Shown here piece by piece: positions 34,731-43,735 of a stretch of DNA of 64,000 nucleotides. The translations under genes were made by a program, and so were the position numbers. The notes beneath the pieces were generated by a model that ran no database searches, was not told the origin of the DNA, and was given only the letters and a program-made list of their open reading frames with translations. Positions within the stretch are counted from its first letter, which is position 1, and the number at the start of each line of letters is the position of its first letter. The stretch is from Methylotenera sp. Lineage in GTDB: Bacteria; Pseudomonadota; Gammaproteobacteria; Burkholderiales; Methylophilaceae. The stretch spans positions 1 to 64,000 of the forward strand of contig JABFQV010000001.1 of the NCBI GenBank assembly GCA_013141495.1, read 5' to 3'.

Positions 34731-35734
34731 TAGCAATATTTATCCTCTTGCATTAAATAGTTCTGCACGTAGTCACGCACACCGTCTTCTAAGCTATGAA
34801 AGGGTTGTTTGTATCCGGCATTAGCTAGCTTACTCATTACTGCTTCTGTAAAGTATTGATACTTGCCTTGTAAATCCTGTGGCATGTCGATAAAGGTGAT
34901 GTGAGGCTCACTATGCATACTTTGCATCACGCTCGTCGCTAGGTCTTTAAAGCTACGCGCATGGCCAGTGCCAGTATTGTATATGCCATTTGGCGCAGAC
35001 TGACTACTTAATGCCGCTTCAAGAAAGTGAATGACTACGGCCGCCGCATCTTTTACATATACAAAATCACGCATTTGCATGCCGTCTTCAACGCCTGCTT
35101 TAGTGCCTTTAAATAACTTCATGGTGCCAGTTTGGCTAAATTGGTTGAACGTATGTAGCGCTACGCTTGCCATGCGCTCTTTGTGATATTCATTAGGGCC
35201 GTACACGTTAAAAAACTTAAACCCTGCCCAGCTTGGTGGAGTGGGCAGATTTTTACTTACTTGACGTAATGCCCATTGGTCAAAAAAATGTTTTGAGTAA
35301 CCATAGCCATTGAGTGGGCGTAGGTTATCGATGTTTGCATCGTCATAACCTAAGTTGCCGTCACCATAAGTCGCCGCAGAGCTGGCGTAAAAAAATGGCA
35401 CTTTGTTAACAGCACACCATGTCCACAGGTTTTGCGAGTATTGAATATTGGTTTCTACCAGCTGGTTAAAATCACGTTCAGTCGTGGCGCTGATGGCACC
35501 CATGTGGATGACAGCTTCAATATCAGTATGTGATTTACCATTTGAATCTTGCAACCAAGCCATGAGCTGGTCTTTATCTAAATAGTGCGCGTATTGGCGC
35601 TTGACCAAGTTTTGCCATTGGTCTTCATGCGTGATGCGATCAACGATCACAATATCGTTACGTTCTAGTTTGGTGTTGAGGTGCCAAGCAATAATAGAAC
35701 CTATCATGCCTGCGCCGCCAGTAATTACTATCAT
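34730..35734 (-). CDS. hldD: ADP-L-glycero-D-manno-heptose 6-epimerase
   Basis: NADP-dependent epimerase that makes the L-glycero form of ADP-heptose used by WaaC and WaaF. The short-chain dehydrogenase fold is shown by [30 protein letters not shown], the YxxxK pair in [13 protein letters not shown] and [17 protein letters not shown]. 334 residues, normal for the family. It heads the minus-strand heptose/glycan run, so the upstream gap with its hairpin is the likely promoter region. Confidence 0.96.
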   Translation of the reverse strand: MIVITGGAGMIGSIIAWHLNTKLERNDIVIVDRITHEDQWQNLVKRQYAHYLDKDQLMAWLQDSNGKSHTDIEAVIHMGAISATTERDFNQLVETNIQYSQNLWTWCAVNKVPFFYASSAATYGDGNLGYDDANIDNLRPLNGYGYSKHFFDQWALRQVSKNLPTPPSWAGFKFFNVYGPNEYHKERMASVALHTFNQFSQTGTMKLFKGTKAGVEDGMQMRDFVYVKDAAAVVIHFLEAALSSQSAPNGIYNTGTGHARSFKDLATSVMQSMHSEPHITFIDMPQDLQGKYQYFTEAVMSKLANAGYKQPFHSLEDGVRDYVQNYLMQEDKYC

Positions 35735-35755
35735 TGATTAAAACCTAAAATTATC

Positions 35756-35789
35756 ATTTAGCACACACCTGTTTTGTATGGTGCTAAAT
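35756..35789. other. Perfect 9-bp inverted repeat between hemH and hldD
   Basis: ATTTAGCAC (35756-35764) and GTGCTAAAT (35781-35789) are perfect inverted copies 16 bases apart. The hairpin could end the hrcA-hemH transcript or act as an operator for hldD. The arms recall the TTAGCAC half of the CIRCE site bound by HrcA (encoded 1.2 kb away), but CIRCE has 13 bases between these positions, not 16. Confidence 0.5.
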
Positions 35790-35818
35790 TAAAAATTGTA
35801 AAGTATGCAGTATAACGC

Positions 35819-36922
35819 TTATTGATTATTGACTAAACTTTGCGCTCTTAATTTTGTCATTTCCGCTTCTTTTGTCGCTTGGTTGCCATCCCATTCTGCG
35901 CTTACCCAGCCCTGCAGGTTTTCCAAGGCAATAGCGGTCATGGCATGAATCCAAGCCTCATTTTCATTTAGTGCAGGAATGTATTCGTAGTCACCGCCAC
36001 CATGACTTTGGAATATGTGTTTTCCCTCAATCGCAATTTCCTCCAGTGTTTCCAAGCAGTCGCTAGAAAATCCAGGACATATTACATCAACACGCTTAGT
36101 ATTGGCTTTGCCTAGCGCTTCAAGTGTGCCTGCTAGATAAGGTTTAAGCCATTCTTGCTTGCCAAAGCGCGATTGAAATGCAATCAAATATTCATCTTTA
36201 TTCAGCGCTAGCGCCTCGGCTAAAAGTCGTCCAGTTTTATGGCACTCGCAATGATACATGTCGCCTTTTAATAAGTGGAATTTAGGCACACCATGAAAAC
36301 TCATCACTAATTTACTAGGTTTGCCATTGATGCGCCAATGCTCTCGCACACTTTGTGCCAAGGCTGAAATGTAGGCGGGGTGGTCGTGATAGTGCTTAAT
36401 GGTGCGAATTGCCGGTACGTTGCGCGTTTTAAGTAAGACTCGCCACACAGCGTCAAGTGCGCTAGCTGTGCTACTGGCGGCGTACTGTGGGTACAGTGGA
36501 AACACTAAAATACGGTCGCAATGTTGCGCTTTTAGCTTAGCAATAGCAGAAGCCATTGATGGGTTGCCGTAGCTCATGCCTAGCTCAACGGCAAACGGTG
36601 ATTTTATTTTTTGTCCTAAAAATCCGCGTAACAGCAGGGTTTGTTTTTGTGCATGCACTAATAAAGGTGAGCCTTCTTTCGTCCAGACCGAGGCATATTT
36701 TTCTGCAGATTTTTTGGGGCGAATCACCAAAATAATGCAGTTCAAGATAAACCACCAAATAATGCGCGGAATTTCAACAATACGCGCGTCACTTAAAAAT
36801 TGACGCAGATAAGGGCGCAAAGCCTTGGCTGTGGGCGCATCTGGTGTGCCTAAGTTGGCGACTAGAATGCCTACTTTTAGCTGGTCGCCGTGTTCGTATT
36901 TAGGTTCTGGGTTATAAGTCAT
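35819..36922 (-). CDS. hemH: Ferrochelatase
   Basis: Inserts Fe2+ into protoporphyrin IX, the last step of heme synthesis. The 367 residues contain VGILVANLGTPDAPT, VELGMSYGNPSM, FPLYPQYAASSTAS, the metal-binding His in LVMSFHGVPKFHL and the Glu in CLETLEEIAIEGK. The C-terminal 30 residues after WDGNQ are a variable tail. Follows hrcA by eight bases, so the two are co-transcribed. Confidence 0.95.
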   Translation of the reverse strand: MTYNPEPKYEHGDQLKVGILVANLGTPDAPTAKALRPYLRQFLSDARIVEIPRIIWWFILNCIILVIRPKKSAEKYASVWTKEGSPLLVHAQKQTLLLRGFLGQKIKSPFAVELGMSYGNPSMASAIAKLKAQHCDRILVFPLYPQYAASSTASALDAVWRVLLKTRNVPAIRTIKHYHDHPAYISALAQSVREHWRINGKPSKLVMSFHGVPKFHLLKGDMYHCECHKTGRLLAEALALNKDEYLIAFQSRFGKQEWLKPYLAGTLEALGKANTKRVDVICPGFSSDCLETLEEIAIEGKHIFQSHGGGDYEYIPALNENEAWIHAMTAIALENLQGWVSAEWDGNQATKEAEMTKLRAQSLVNNQ

Positions 36923-36930
36923 ATTAGTTC

Positions 36931-37941
36931 TTACCCGTAAGTTAGTGCATTAGACAGCAATTTAGCCGTTACATCGACAATGGGTATTACGCGCTCATAA
37001 GCCATTCTTGTTGGGCCAATGACACCGAGTGTGCCAACCACTTGTCCATCGGCTTCATAGGGCGCGGTAATCATGCTGCATTCGTCTAGTGGTGAGTAAC
37101 CACTCTCGCCACCGATAAATATTTGTATGCCTGCCGCCTGCTGGCTATTGTCTAGCAATTGCATGAGCGAGGTACGACGCTCAAAAATTTCAAATAGCTT
37201 ACGTAAGCTGGCTACGTTGGCCGATAAATCATCCACTTGCAACAAATTACGCTCACCTGCAATGACCACGCCGTCATTGCTAACTTGGCTATTGCTGGCT
37301 TCGAGTGCGGCTGACATTAAACGGTTCATATCAGTTTGCATCTGTTTGAGTTCAACATGCAGTTTTTGTTGCACCTCTTCAAAGGTGAAGCCTGCAAAAT
37401 GCGCATTAAAGTAGTTGCCGGCTTGTGTGAGCTCGCTTGCTGAATAAGGCTTTTCAGCCAGAATAATGCGGTTTTGTACGTTACCATCGCTGGTGACAAT
37501 AATCACTAAAATGCGTTTTTCAGTAAGGGGTAAAAATTCTAAATGCTTGAAAGAAAGTGTTTTGCGTTTTGGAATCAGCACCACACCTGCAAATTGTGTA
37601 AGTTGCGACAGCATGTCAGCCGCACTCGCAATCAGCTCACTTTGGTTGGGCGAACTTAAACCACTTTTTAACTGATTAACCGCTTTTAGATCCAAAGGCT
37701 GTACGGTGAGGAGTGAATCTACAAATAAGCGATAGCCCTTTTGTGTAGGAATGCGCCCAGCTGACGTATGCGGACTGGCAATAAAACCCATCTGCTCAAG
37801 GTCGCTCATCACGTTGCGAATAGTAGCAGAGCTAACATCTAGCCCTGAGTGTTGTAACAGCGTGCGCGAACCAATGGGTTGACCATCACTAATGTAATGC
37901 TCAACCAAAGTTTTGAGTAAAATTTGCGCGCGTTTATCCAT
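36931..37941 (-). CDS. hrcA: Heat-inducible transcription repressor HrcA
   Basis: Represses chaperone genes, usually groESL, by binding CIRCE. The 336 residues start with a winged helix-turn-helix (ILLKTLVEHYISDGQPIGSRTL, SSATIRNVMSDLEQMGFI, HTSAGRIPTQKGYR) and continue with the GAF-like core ending in TLGVIGPTRMAYERVIPIVD. No canonical CIRCE site was found in this window; grpE has a sigma-32 promoter instead, so HrcA here probably acts on groES elsewhere. Confidence 0.95.
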   Translation of the reverse strand: MDKRAQILLKTLVEHYISDGQPIGSRTLLQHSGLDVSSATIRNVMSDLEQMGFIASPHTSAGRIPTQKGYRLFVDSLLTVQPLDLKAVNQLKSGLSSPNQSELIASAADMLSQLTQFAGVVLIPKRKTLSFKHLEFLPLTEKRILVIIVTSDGNVQNRIILAEKPYSASELTQAGNYFNAHFAGFTFEEVQQKLHVELKQMQTDMNRLMSAALEASNSQVSNDGVVIAGERNLLQVDDLSANVASLRKLFEIFERRTSLMQLLDNSQQAAGIQIFIGGESGYSPLDECSMITAPYEADGQVVGTLGVIGPTRMAYERVIPIVDVTAKLLSNALTYG

Positions 37942-37954
37942 AGCCAGTATCCAC

Positions 37955-37987
37955 GCCTAAATTATCATGCAGTGGCGCAATTTAGGC
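37955..37987. terminator. Stem-loop between the YejM-like gene and hrcA
   Basis: GCCTAAATT (37955-37963) and AATTTAGGC (37979-37987) form a perfect 9-bp stem with a 15-base loop, in the 50-base gap between two minus-strand genes. No T-run follows, so it may be a weak terminator, a processing site or an operator before hrcA. Confidence 0.4.
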
Positions 37988-37991
37988 AATG

Positions 37992-39905
37992 TTATTGCGC
38001 TATGGTTTTAACTTCATTGCTTTTGGCTTCTTTTTTCTTAAAAAACATACTTAAGTCTTGCACCAATTGCAACATCGCCGGCTGTTTTTGGGCAAGTATC
38101 GTTTTACGCTCCTCTGTGCTTAGTGCGTCATCATTGCCTTTACTGGCCTTCATCAACGCAAAGCTTTTGCCGTTTACCGGCTGTGTAATTTTAACGTCGT
38201 CGTCCACGTAGGCGACTTTATCCCAGTCTGAAATGTAAGTGTGCGTGCGTTTGTTATCAGCTAATAAGTTGTAGCCAATGGCGTAGTCACTGCTTGGATT
38301 AGTCACGCCGAGTAACGGCATAATGGTTGGAACAACGTCCATGTGGCTGGTCATTTCGTTACTTACCATCGGTTTCATCCCCGGCGCGTAAATGACTAGT
38401 GGCGTACGTACTTGTTGGTCAACAAAGGTTGAGTTGTGCCCCCAAAAGCCATGCTCCATGAACTCCTCGCCATGGTCGCCAATCAGGATAACAATGGTGT
38501 TATCAAGTAGCTGGTGCGTTTTGAGATATTCAAAAATACGCCCATATTGCATATCTAGGTGATGTACCGAGTTAATGTAGCGGTTTTTAATCGGCACGAT
38601 GTTGTCATTAAATGTTTTTTTACTGATCGTTGCGTAGTTAATGTCATCACGGTAGGGCGTTGCAATCACGCTTTCCGGTGGGAAGTAATAGCGCGCGTGC
38701 GGGGACTCAAAAAACATGAAAGTAAAAAATGGCTTGGCAGGATCACGTTTATCAATGAATGACAGCAAGCTGGTTACATTGTCGCGGTCATTTTCCCAGC
38801 CAGTAGGCGCAACATTGGCGTCATGCAGTAGCTCGCTAGGCACTTGGGCAAAAATGGTTTTATCGAACTCAGGGTAAGAGAACTTTGCGCTGGTGTAAAA
38901 ACTCATTTGATATTGCTGTTGCTGTAACACGTCAATAATGGCAGCGCCACGGCGTGCTTCTAAAAATGGAAACCAGTAATTGCCAGGCAGACCCATGAAC
39001 ATGCCAAATACACCCATGCGTGTACCGTTGCCAGTGCTGTAGTTGCGGGTAAAATGCGCTGCATTTTTGGCAAACTCCCAAGAATTAGGCATAGTTTTTT
39101 CGTCTAGGCTATCTGCACGCCAAGACTCTGAAGTGAGCCAGATAATGTTATAAGGCTTGGCTGGCTTGGTGAATTGAATAGGGTTAAGTGGGTAATTGAG
39201 TTTGCCCTTTACCTTTAATTTGGTTTCTCTCTGTGTGGTTAAGCCTAACGATTTATAAAAGCCACGCGCAGAAACTGTTTGATAGAATGGAATAGACTCA
39301 GCCACCACGTGCAGCTGATTGGTGGTGTAACTATCTAGTGCAAACCCCATGTGAACTAAAATCGTGATGAGCAGTGTGGTGACAGGTAGAAATTTGAATG
39401 AAAACTGAGGGTTATGTTTTTTAGCATAATAACGACATACCAACCACAAAATCAAAGCCTGCAAACTTAAAAAACCTAAAGTAATAAGCGCAAAGCCTAC
39501 ATCAGAGGCGCTACTGCCGCCTAAAGACTCAATTCCACCTGGCGTAATAACTAAATTGAGTATAAAGCCATTAAAAAACATGCCGTACAGAGAGAATAAT
39601 TTAGCATTGGCATACATAAGGAGTGTGGTGATGCCGCCTGTAACAACGGCTGCAGCATAAGCGGGACGGGTGCTACCTGGCTTAATGCGTTGACTGATGA
39701 AGCGCACGACTGCCGTGATGGCAATGGCTGGTAATAAGTAATATAGGCCATACAGCAGGAAAGCAATCAGCAGAAAACCAAACGAAAGCCAGCCTTCTTG
39801 ATACAGTGTTGTAATCGGTATCGAATCAGAAACTAGCCACAATACAACAAGGTAAGTGACGAGAAAGTAAGCTTTAAGGATATTTTTGTGCGAAGTAGCA
39901 GTCAT
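37992..39905 (-). CDS. YejM/PbgA-like inner membrane sulfatase-fold protein
   Basis: A 637-residue protein with about five membrane helices in residues 10-190 and a periplasmic sulfatase/alkaline phosphatase-fold domain. WLTSESWRADS (256-266), GNGTRMGVFG (292-301, candidate Thr), IVILIGDHGEEFMEHGFWG (471-489) and DVVPTIMPLLG are its landmarks. It resembles YejM/PbgA, which senses LPS and controls LpxC proteolysis by FtsH (ftsH is at 55.6 kb), more than EptA or LtaS. Whether it keeps a phosphatase or transferase activity is unknown. Confidence 0.75.
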   Translation of the reverse strand: MTATSHKNILKAYFLVTYLVVLWLVSDSIPITTLYQEGWLSFGFLLIAFLLYGLYYLLPAIAITAVVRFISQRIKPGSTRPAYAAAVVTGGITTLLMYANAKLFSLYGMFFNGFILNLVITPGGIESLGGSSASDVGFALITLGFLSLQALILWLVCRYYAKKHNPQFSFKFLPVTTLLITILVHMGFALDSYTTNQLHVVAESIPFYQTVSARGFYKSLGLTTQRETKLKVKGKLNYPLNPIQFTKPAKPYNIIWLTSESWRADSLDEKTMPNSWEFAKNAAHFTRNYSTGNGTRMGVFGMFMGLPGNYWFPFLEARRGAAIIDVLQQQQYQMSFYTSAKFSYPEFDKTIFAQVPSELLHDANVAPTGWENDRDNVTSLLSFIDKRDPAKPFFTFMFFESPHARYYFPPESVIATPYRDDINYATISKKTFNDNIVPIKNRYINSVHHLDMQYGRIFEYLKTHQLLDNTIVILIGDHGEEFMEHGFWGHNSTFVDQQVRTPLVIYAPGMKPMVSNEMTSHMDVVPTIMPLLGVTNPSSDYAIGYNLLADNKRTHTYISDWDKVAYVDDDVKITQPVNGKSFALMKASKGNDDALSTEERKTILAQKQPAMLQLVQDLSMFFKKKEAKSNEVKTIAQ

Positions 39906-40162
39906 AGGTCAATAGTATTTTTATTTAGTTTAATTGGTGTTAGCTGGCAAAAACAATGCCAATGTATTACATCAAGGTTAAATGTTTTTTAATAGTTTGA
40001 TTTTTATAAAAAATCTTAAATAAATTCAATGGTAATGAGTTGTGAGTAATACTTAAGTTCAGCATTATGACGCAAAAAATGTAGTATTGACGCACATTTC
40101 TTGCGCACATTATTTAGCGATCTCGCTTTGCTAACATTTCGTACCTATGTTTTAATTCAACC

Positions 40163-41032
40163 GTGCAACCAAAATTCAAGAAAATAGCGCTAATTGGCAA
40201 ATATATGAACAAATCAGCTTTGCAGCTTATGCAAAATGATTTGACGGATTTGGCACAGCATTTATTAGCCAAAAAGCTTGAGATTTGGCTAGAAGAAAAT
40301 ACGGCACAGCATGCGCAACTGGCACATTATTCAACACTGTCATTAGATGCCGTTGGTGAAACCGTTGATGTTGCGATAGTGATGGGCGGTGATGGCACCA
40401 TGCTAAGCGTTGCGCGCAGTTTGATACACGCTGATGTGCCGCTAATCGGTATCAACCGTGGGCGCTTTGGTTTTTTAACTGATTTGCGTGCGGAAGATAT
40501 GCTGGTTGAAATAGACCGGATTCTCGATGGAGACTACATCAAAGAGCCGCGCATGCTACTTTCAACGCAGGTGATGCGGCAAGGAAAGGTCATTGACAGC
40601 AGCTATGCGTTAAATGACGTGGTTATTAAAAGTGGTTTGCGCTTAATTGAATTAGAAGTGGAAATAGACCATAAATTTGTTTATAAACAACGTAGTGATG
40701 GCCTAATTTTAAGCACGCCAACGGGTACAACCGCTTATGCGTTATCTGCAGGGGGGCCGATTCTGCACCCTAATCTAGAAGCTATTTCGCTGGTGCCCAT
40801 TTGTCCGCATACCCTCAGTAATCGCCCAATTGCGGTAAACAGCACCAGTAAAATTGAAGTCACAGTAGTGCAGTTTGATGAGGCGCAATTAAGTTTTGAT
40901 GGTCAATATCAAGTCACGCTGGAAGAGGGCGACAAAATTATAGTGCAACGTGCACAACAGACTATCTCTTTGCTGCATCCTAGTAACTACTGTTATTTTG
41001 ATATGTTGCGCAATAAGCTTAACTGGGGATAA
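40163..41032 (+). CDS. nadK: NAD kinase
   Basis: Phosphorylates NAD to NADP. The 289 residues have VMGGDGTMLSVARSL, GINRGRFGFLTDL, SDGLILSTPTGTTAYALSAGGP and SFDGQYQVTLEEGD. The start is GTG 40163; no clear ribosome binding site is visible and the 257-base upstream gap, shared with the divergent YejM-like gene, is AT-rich. A TTGACG at 40087 lacks a good -10 partner. recN follows after a 185-base repeat-bearing gap, the usual nadK-recN order. Confidence 0.95.
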   Translation: MQPKFKKIALIGKYMNKSALQLMQNDLTDLAQHLLAKKLEIWLEENTAQHAQLAHYSTLSLDAVGETVDVAIVMGGDGTMLSVARSLIHADVPLIGINRGRFGFLTDLRAEDMLVEIDRILDGDYIKEPRMLLSTQVMRQGKVIDSSYALNDVVIKSGLRLIELEVEIDHKFVYKQRSDGLILSTPTGTTAYALSAGGPILHPNLEAISLVPICPHTLSNRPIAVNSTSKIEVTVVQFDEAQLSFDGQYQVTLEEGDKIIVQRAQQTISLLHPSNYCYFDMLRNKLNWG

Positions 41033-41053
41033 TTTCGGTGCATGATTTAGAAT

Positions 41054-41199
41054 CTAGTAGCACAAAACTGACTGCGTTGCCTTCACCTTGGCGTGGAATA
41101 ACCAACTTCAGTTGGACTATTCTACGGACAAGCCAATTGCTGGCTTGCCATACTAAATGTACTGTCTGCGGCTCGTCGTCTTGTCATTTTTGATTTTAG
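41054..41199. repeat. Repeat element with internal hairpins between nadK and recN
   Basis: The spacer holds an outer, quite diverged inverted pair (41054-41072 and 41183-41199, sharing CTA, CAAAA and TGAC blocks), a stem-loop at 41093-41125 (GTGGAATA-ACCAAC against GTTGGACTATTCTAC, loop TTCA) and a 6-bp hairpin at 41130-41146 (AAGCCA/TGGCTT). Bases 41143-41168 match the edd-downstream element at 24375-24400 in 22 of 26 positions. No open frame. Probably a non-autonomous element of the same family. Confidence 0.45.
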
Positions 41200-41217
41200 T
41201 AATGAAATATTGAACCT

Positions 41218-42882
41218 ATGCTACAAAGCCTTTCCATTCGTGATTTTGTCATTGTCAGCCAGCTTGATTTAGAGTTTGACGCAGGTTTTACCGTACTTAC
41301 CGGTGAAACTGGCGCAGGTAAATCCATTTTGATTGATGCACTGTCACTTGCGCTGGGTGCGCGTGGTGAGGGTGGCGTAACGCGTACTGGATGCGACAAA
41401 GCTGAAATCAGTGCCATTTTCAGCATCGCTCAAAATGATGAAGCTAAGCAATGGCTTGCGCAGGCTGAGATGGCGTCTGATGCGGATGAGCTGTTATTGC
41501 GCCGCGTGATGTTTGCCGACGGACGCTCACGTGCTTTTATCAATGGCGCCACTGTCACGGTTGCACAATTAAAAGAGCTGGGTGAGTTATTGGTGGACAT
41601 CTACAGCCAAAATGCGCATCACTCATTATTAAAGTTAGCCACGCAACGTATCGTATTAGATAGTTTTGCAGGTTTGTCTGCGTTAGCAGCTCAGGTTTCG
41701 AGCGACTATAAAATCTGGCATCAACTACATCAGCAAAGAACTGAGGCTGAAAAAAACGCGCAGCAATATGCTGATGAGTTGGCAGATTTACGCGACAAAG
41801 TGAATGAACTTTCACAATTCGCCATCAGCTCAAGTGAATGGGAAGCTTTACAGCAAGACCATTCACGCTTATCTAACGGCGCAAGTTTAATTGCGGGTGG
41901 CGAACAATGCCGTGAGTTACTAAGTGAAGGCGAGCTATCAGCAATGCGCCTACTTACACAAGTGCAGCATAAGTTACAAAGCCTGAGTGAGTTTGATAGT
42001 GCGTTGAGTGAAACCTTAGAGACATTAGATTCCGCCATTATTCAGCTTGAAGAAACTGATAGATTTTTAAATCGTTACCTGCAACGTACCGAGTTAGACC
42101 CTACAAGTCTGGCCGAATTAGATTCAAAAATCCAAAGTATTCACAATATTTCACGCAAATATCGCGTTAAACCTGATGAACTGGCCGATGTTTTATTGCA
42201 ATCAAAATCTCGCGTGACTGAGCTTGAATTGTTTGCAAACGATGGCGAATTGGCGCAAAAAGAAGCACAAGCTTTGGCTGAATATAGGCAAAATGCACAG
42301 AGGCTGTGCGAAGGGCGTAAGGCCGCTTCGGCTAAATTAAGTGCACAAATCAGTGCTGAAATGCAACGCCTGTCGCTCAGTGGCGGTAAGTTTGAAGTAG
42401 CATTAACCGCACAATCACCAACTGCTAATGGGCTGGAACAAGTTGAATTTTTAGTGGCAGGGCATGCAGGCGTTGCGCCACGCCCGCTTGGTAAGGTGGC
42501 TTCAGGCGGGGAGTTGTCACGTATCAGCTTGGCGATTCGTGTAGTAACGGCACAAAAGGAAAGCATCCCGACCATGATATTCGACGAGGTTGATGTAGGC
42601 ATCGGTGGTGGCGTGGCTGAAGTGGTCGGGCAGTTGTTAAAGCAGCTCGGCGAGCAAAAGATAGGGCAACGCCAAGTGTTAGTCATCACGCACTTGCCAC
42701 AAGTGGCGGCATTGGGTCGGCATCATTTGCGCGTCAGTAAATCACAAGCCAATGGACAAACATTAAGTACGATAGAAAAACTAAATGATGCTGAACGTAT
42801 TGAAGAAATTGCTCGTATGCTAGGCGGTATTGAAATCACGGAAACTACACGGCAGCATGCGAAGGAAATGTTAGCGAAGTAG
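41218..42882 (+). CDS. recN: DNA repair protein RecN
   Basis: SMC-like ATPase that holds broken DNA ends in recombinational repair. The 554 residues open with MLQSLSIRDFVIVSQLDLEF and Walker A TVLTGETGAGKSILIDAL, have a central coiled coil (about 160-350), the ABC signature in KVASGGELSRISLAIRVV and Walker B TMIFDEVDVGIGGGVAEVVG. No LexA box was recognised in the 5' gap. Confidence 0.96.
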   Translation: MLQSLSIRDFVIVSQLDLEFDAGFTVLTGETGAGKSILIDALSLALGARGEGGVTRTGCDKAEISAIFSIAQNDEAKQWLAQAEMASDADELLLRRVMFADGRSRAFINGATVTVAQLKELGELLVDIYSQNAHHSLLKLATQRIVLDSFAGLSALAAQVSSDYKIWHQLHQQRTEAEKNAQQYADELADLRDKVNELSQFAISSSEWEALQQDHSRLSNGASLIAGGEQCRELLSEGELSAMRLLTQVQHKLQSLSEFDSALSETLETLDSAIIQLEETDRFLNRYLQRTELDPTSLAELDSKIQSIHNISRKYRVKPDELADVLLQSKSRVTELELFANDGELAQKEAQALAEYRQNAQRLCEGRKAASAKLSAQISAEMQRLSLSGGKFEVALTAQSPTANGLEQVEFLVAGHAGVAPRPLGKVASGGELSRISLAIRVVTAQKESIPTMIFDEVDVGIGGGVAEVVGQLLKQLGEQKIGQRQVLVITHLPQVAALGRHHLRVSKSQANGQTLSTIEKLNDAERIEEIARMLGGIEITETTRQHAKEMLAK

Positions 42883-43203
42883 TTCGTTAGCGTTTAAGCG
42901 GGCGTCCATGCCATTAGCTTGGGGGGGTTGCAGTCGTTCAGGTTTGCAGGGTCAATGAGTATTAGCACATAGGCTCCAACTCTGTCAGCGCCTTGTGCCG
43001 TGCTATATCAGCATGCCGTCATTTAAGCTACGTTGTTTGATGATCTTTCATGCCATGACTAGGCTCTCTTAGCAGAATTTCGATGGCTATTGTTTTGAGG
43101 CAGACTGTCAAGCACCGCTAATTGTTAGTGGTTCGTGCAAAAGTCTCTAATCAATCACGGAATGCGGATACCTTAAAAGACCTTTGCAAAAGTCTTCTTA
43201 AAT
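42883..43203. other. 321-base gene-free gap between recN and fur
   Basis: The gap separates the ends of convergent recN and fur. I see no plausible open frame with a ribosome binding site. It contains a G7 run near 42924, a small hairpin at 43114-43132 (ACCGCTAA/TTAGTGGT, one mismatch), and GCAAAAGTCT twice (43137-43146 and 43186-43195). The second copy lies in AAGACCTTTGCAAAAGTCTT (43177-43196), itself a 5-bp palindrome and similar to ends of IS5-type elements, so the gap may be a decayed insertion. Confidence 0.4.
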
Positions 43204-43647
43204 TTAAGGTTCGGTAGCGTGTTGGCCTTTATGCACACAAGGCTGTTTAGTACAAACCCCATAAATCGTCAGTGAGTGATCTTGCATGGTAAAGCCCAGC
43301 TTAGCCGCAGCGGCCTCTTGTCTTTTTTCAATCTCTGCATCGTAAAATTCTTCAACCCGACCACATTTGATGCAGACTACATGATCATGATGGCCGCCAC
43401 TATTGAGTTCGAATACGGCTTTGCCGCTTTCAAAGTGATGGCGAATCAATAAGCCGGCTTGCTCAAACTGTGTGAGTACGCGATAAACAGTGGCCAAACC
43501 GACATCTTCACCAGAGTTAATCATGATTTTGTAGATGTCTTCGGCGGACAAATGCCTATCTTTACTGTTTTCAAACAAATTCAGCACTTTAAGCCGAGGT
43601 AAGGTGGCTTTGAGTCCTGCGTTTTTTAAGTCTTTTTGATCTTGCAT
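43204..43647 (-). CDS. fur: Ferric uptake regulator Fur
   Basis: Fe2+-dependent repressor of iron uptake. The 147 residues contain the winged-helix DNA-binding part (LKATLPRLKVLNLFENSKDRHLSAEDIYK, then GLATVYRVLTQFEQAGL) and the metal sites GGHHDHVVCIKCGRVEEF and CTKQPCVHKGQHA; the CxxC and CxxxxC pairs suggest a structural zinc. Divergent from bamE, the conserved neighbour in betaproteobacteria. No clear Fur box was seen in the 88-base gap. Confidence 0.95.
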   Translation of the reverse strand: MQDQKDLKNAGLKATLPRLKVLNLFENSKDRHLSAEDIYKIMINSGEDVGLATVYRVLTQFEQAGLLIRHHFESGKAVFELNSGGHHDHVVCIKCGRVEEFYDAEIEKRQEAAAAKLGFTMQDHSLTIYGVCTKQPCVHKGQHATEP

Positions 43648-43735
43648 GTTAGATTGTTCACAATTAACAAAGGGGGATGTTTTGGGTTAGCACGCTACGT
43701 GGTATATTAACGCCAATTCAAATTAAAGTCATGAT

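Noticed and set aside
40087-40120. Promoter for nadK from TTGACG at 40087
   Set aside because: No acceptable -10 hexamer at 16-18 bases; CATTAT is spaced at 15.
42141-42689. 182-codon frame antisense to recN
   Set aside because: Cys/Ser/Pro-rich shadow of the recN coding strand; no homology features.
43648-43735. Fur box between fur and bamE
   Set aside because: No stretch approaches the GATAATGATAATCATTATC consensus; only a weak TATATT -10 for bamE is visible.
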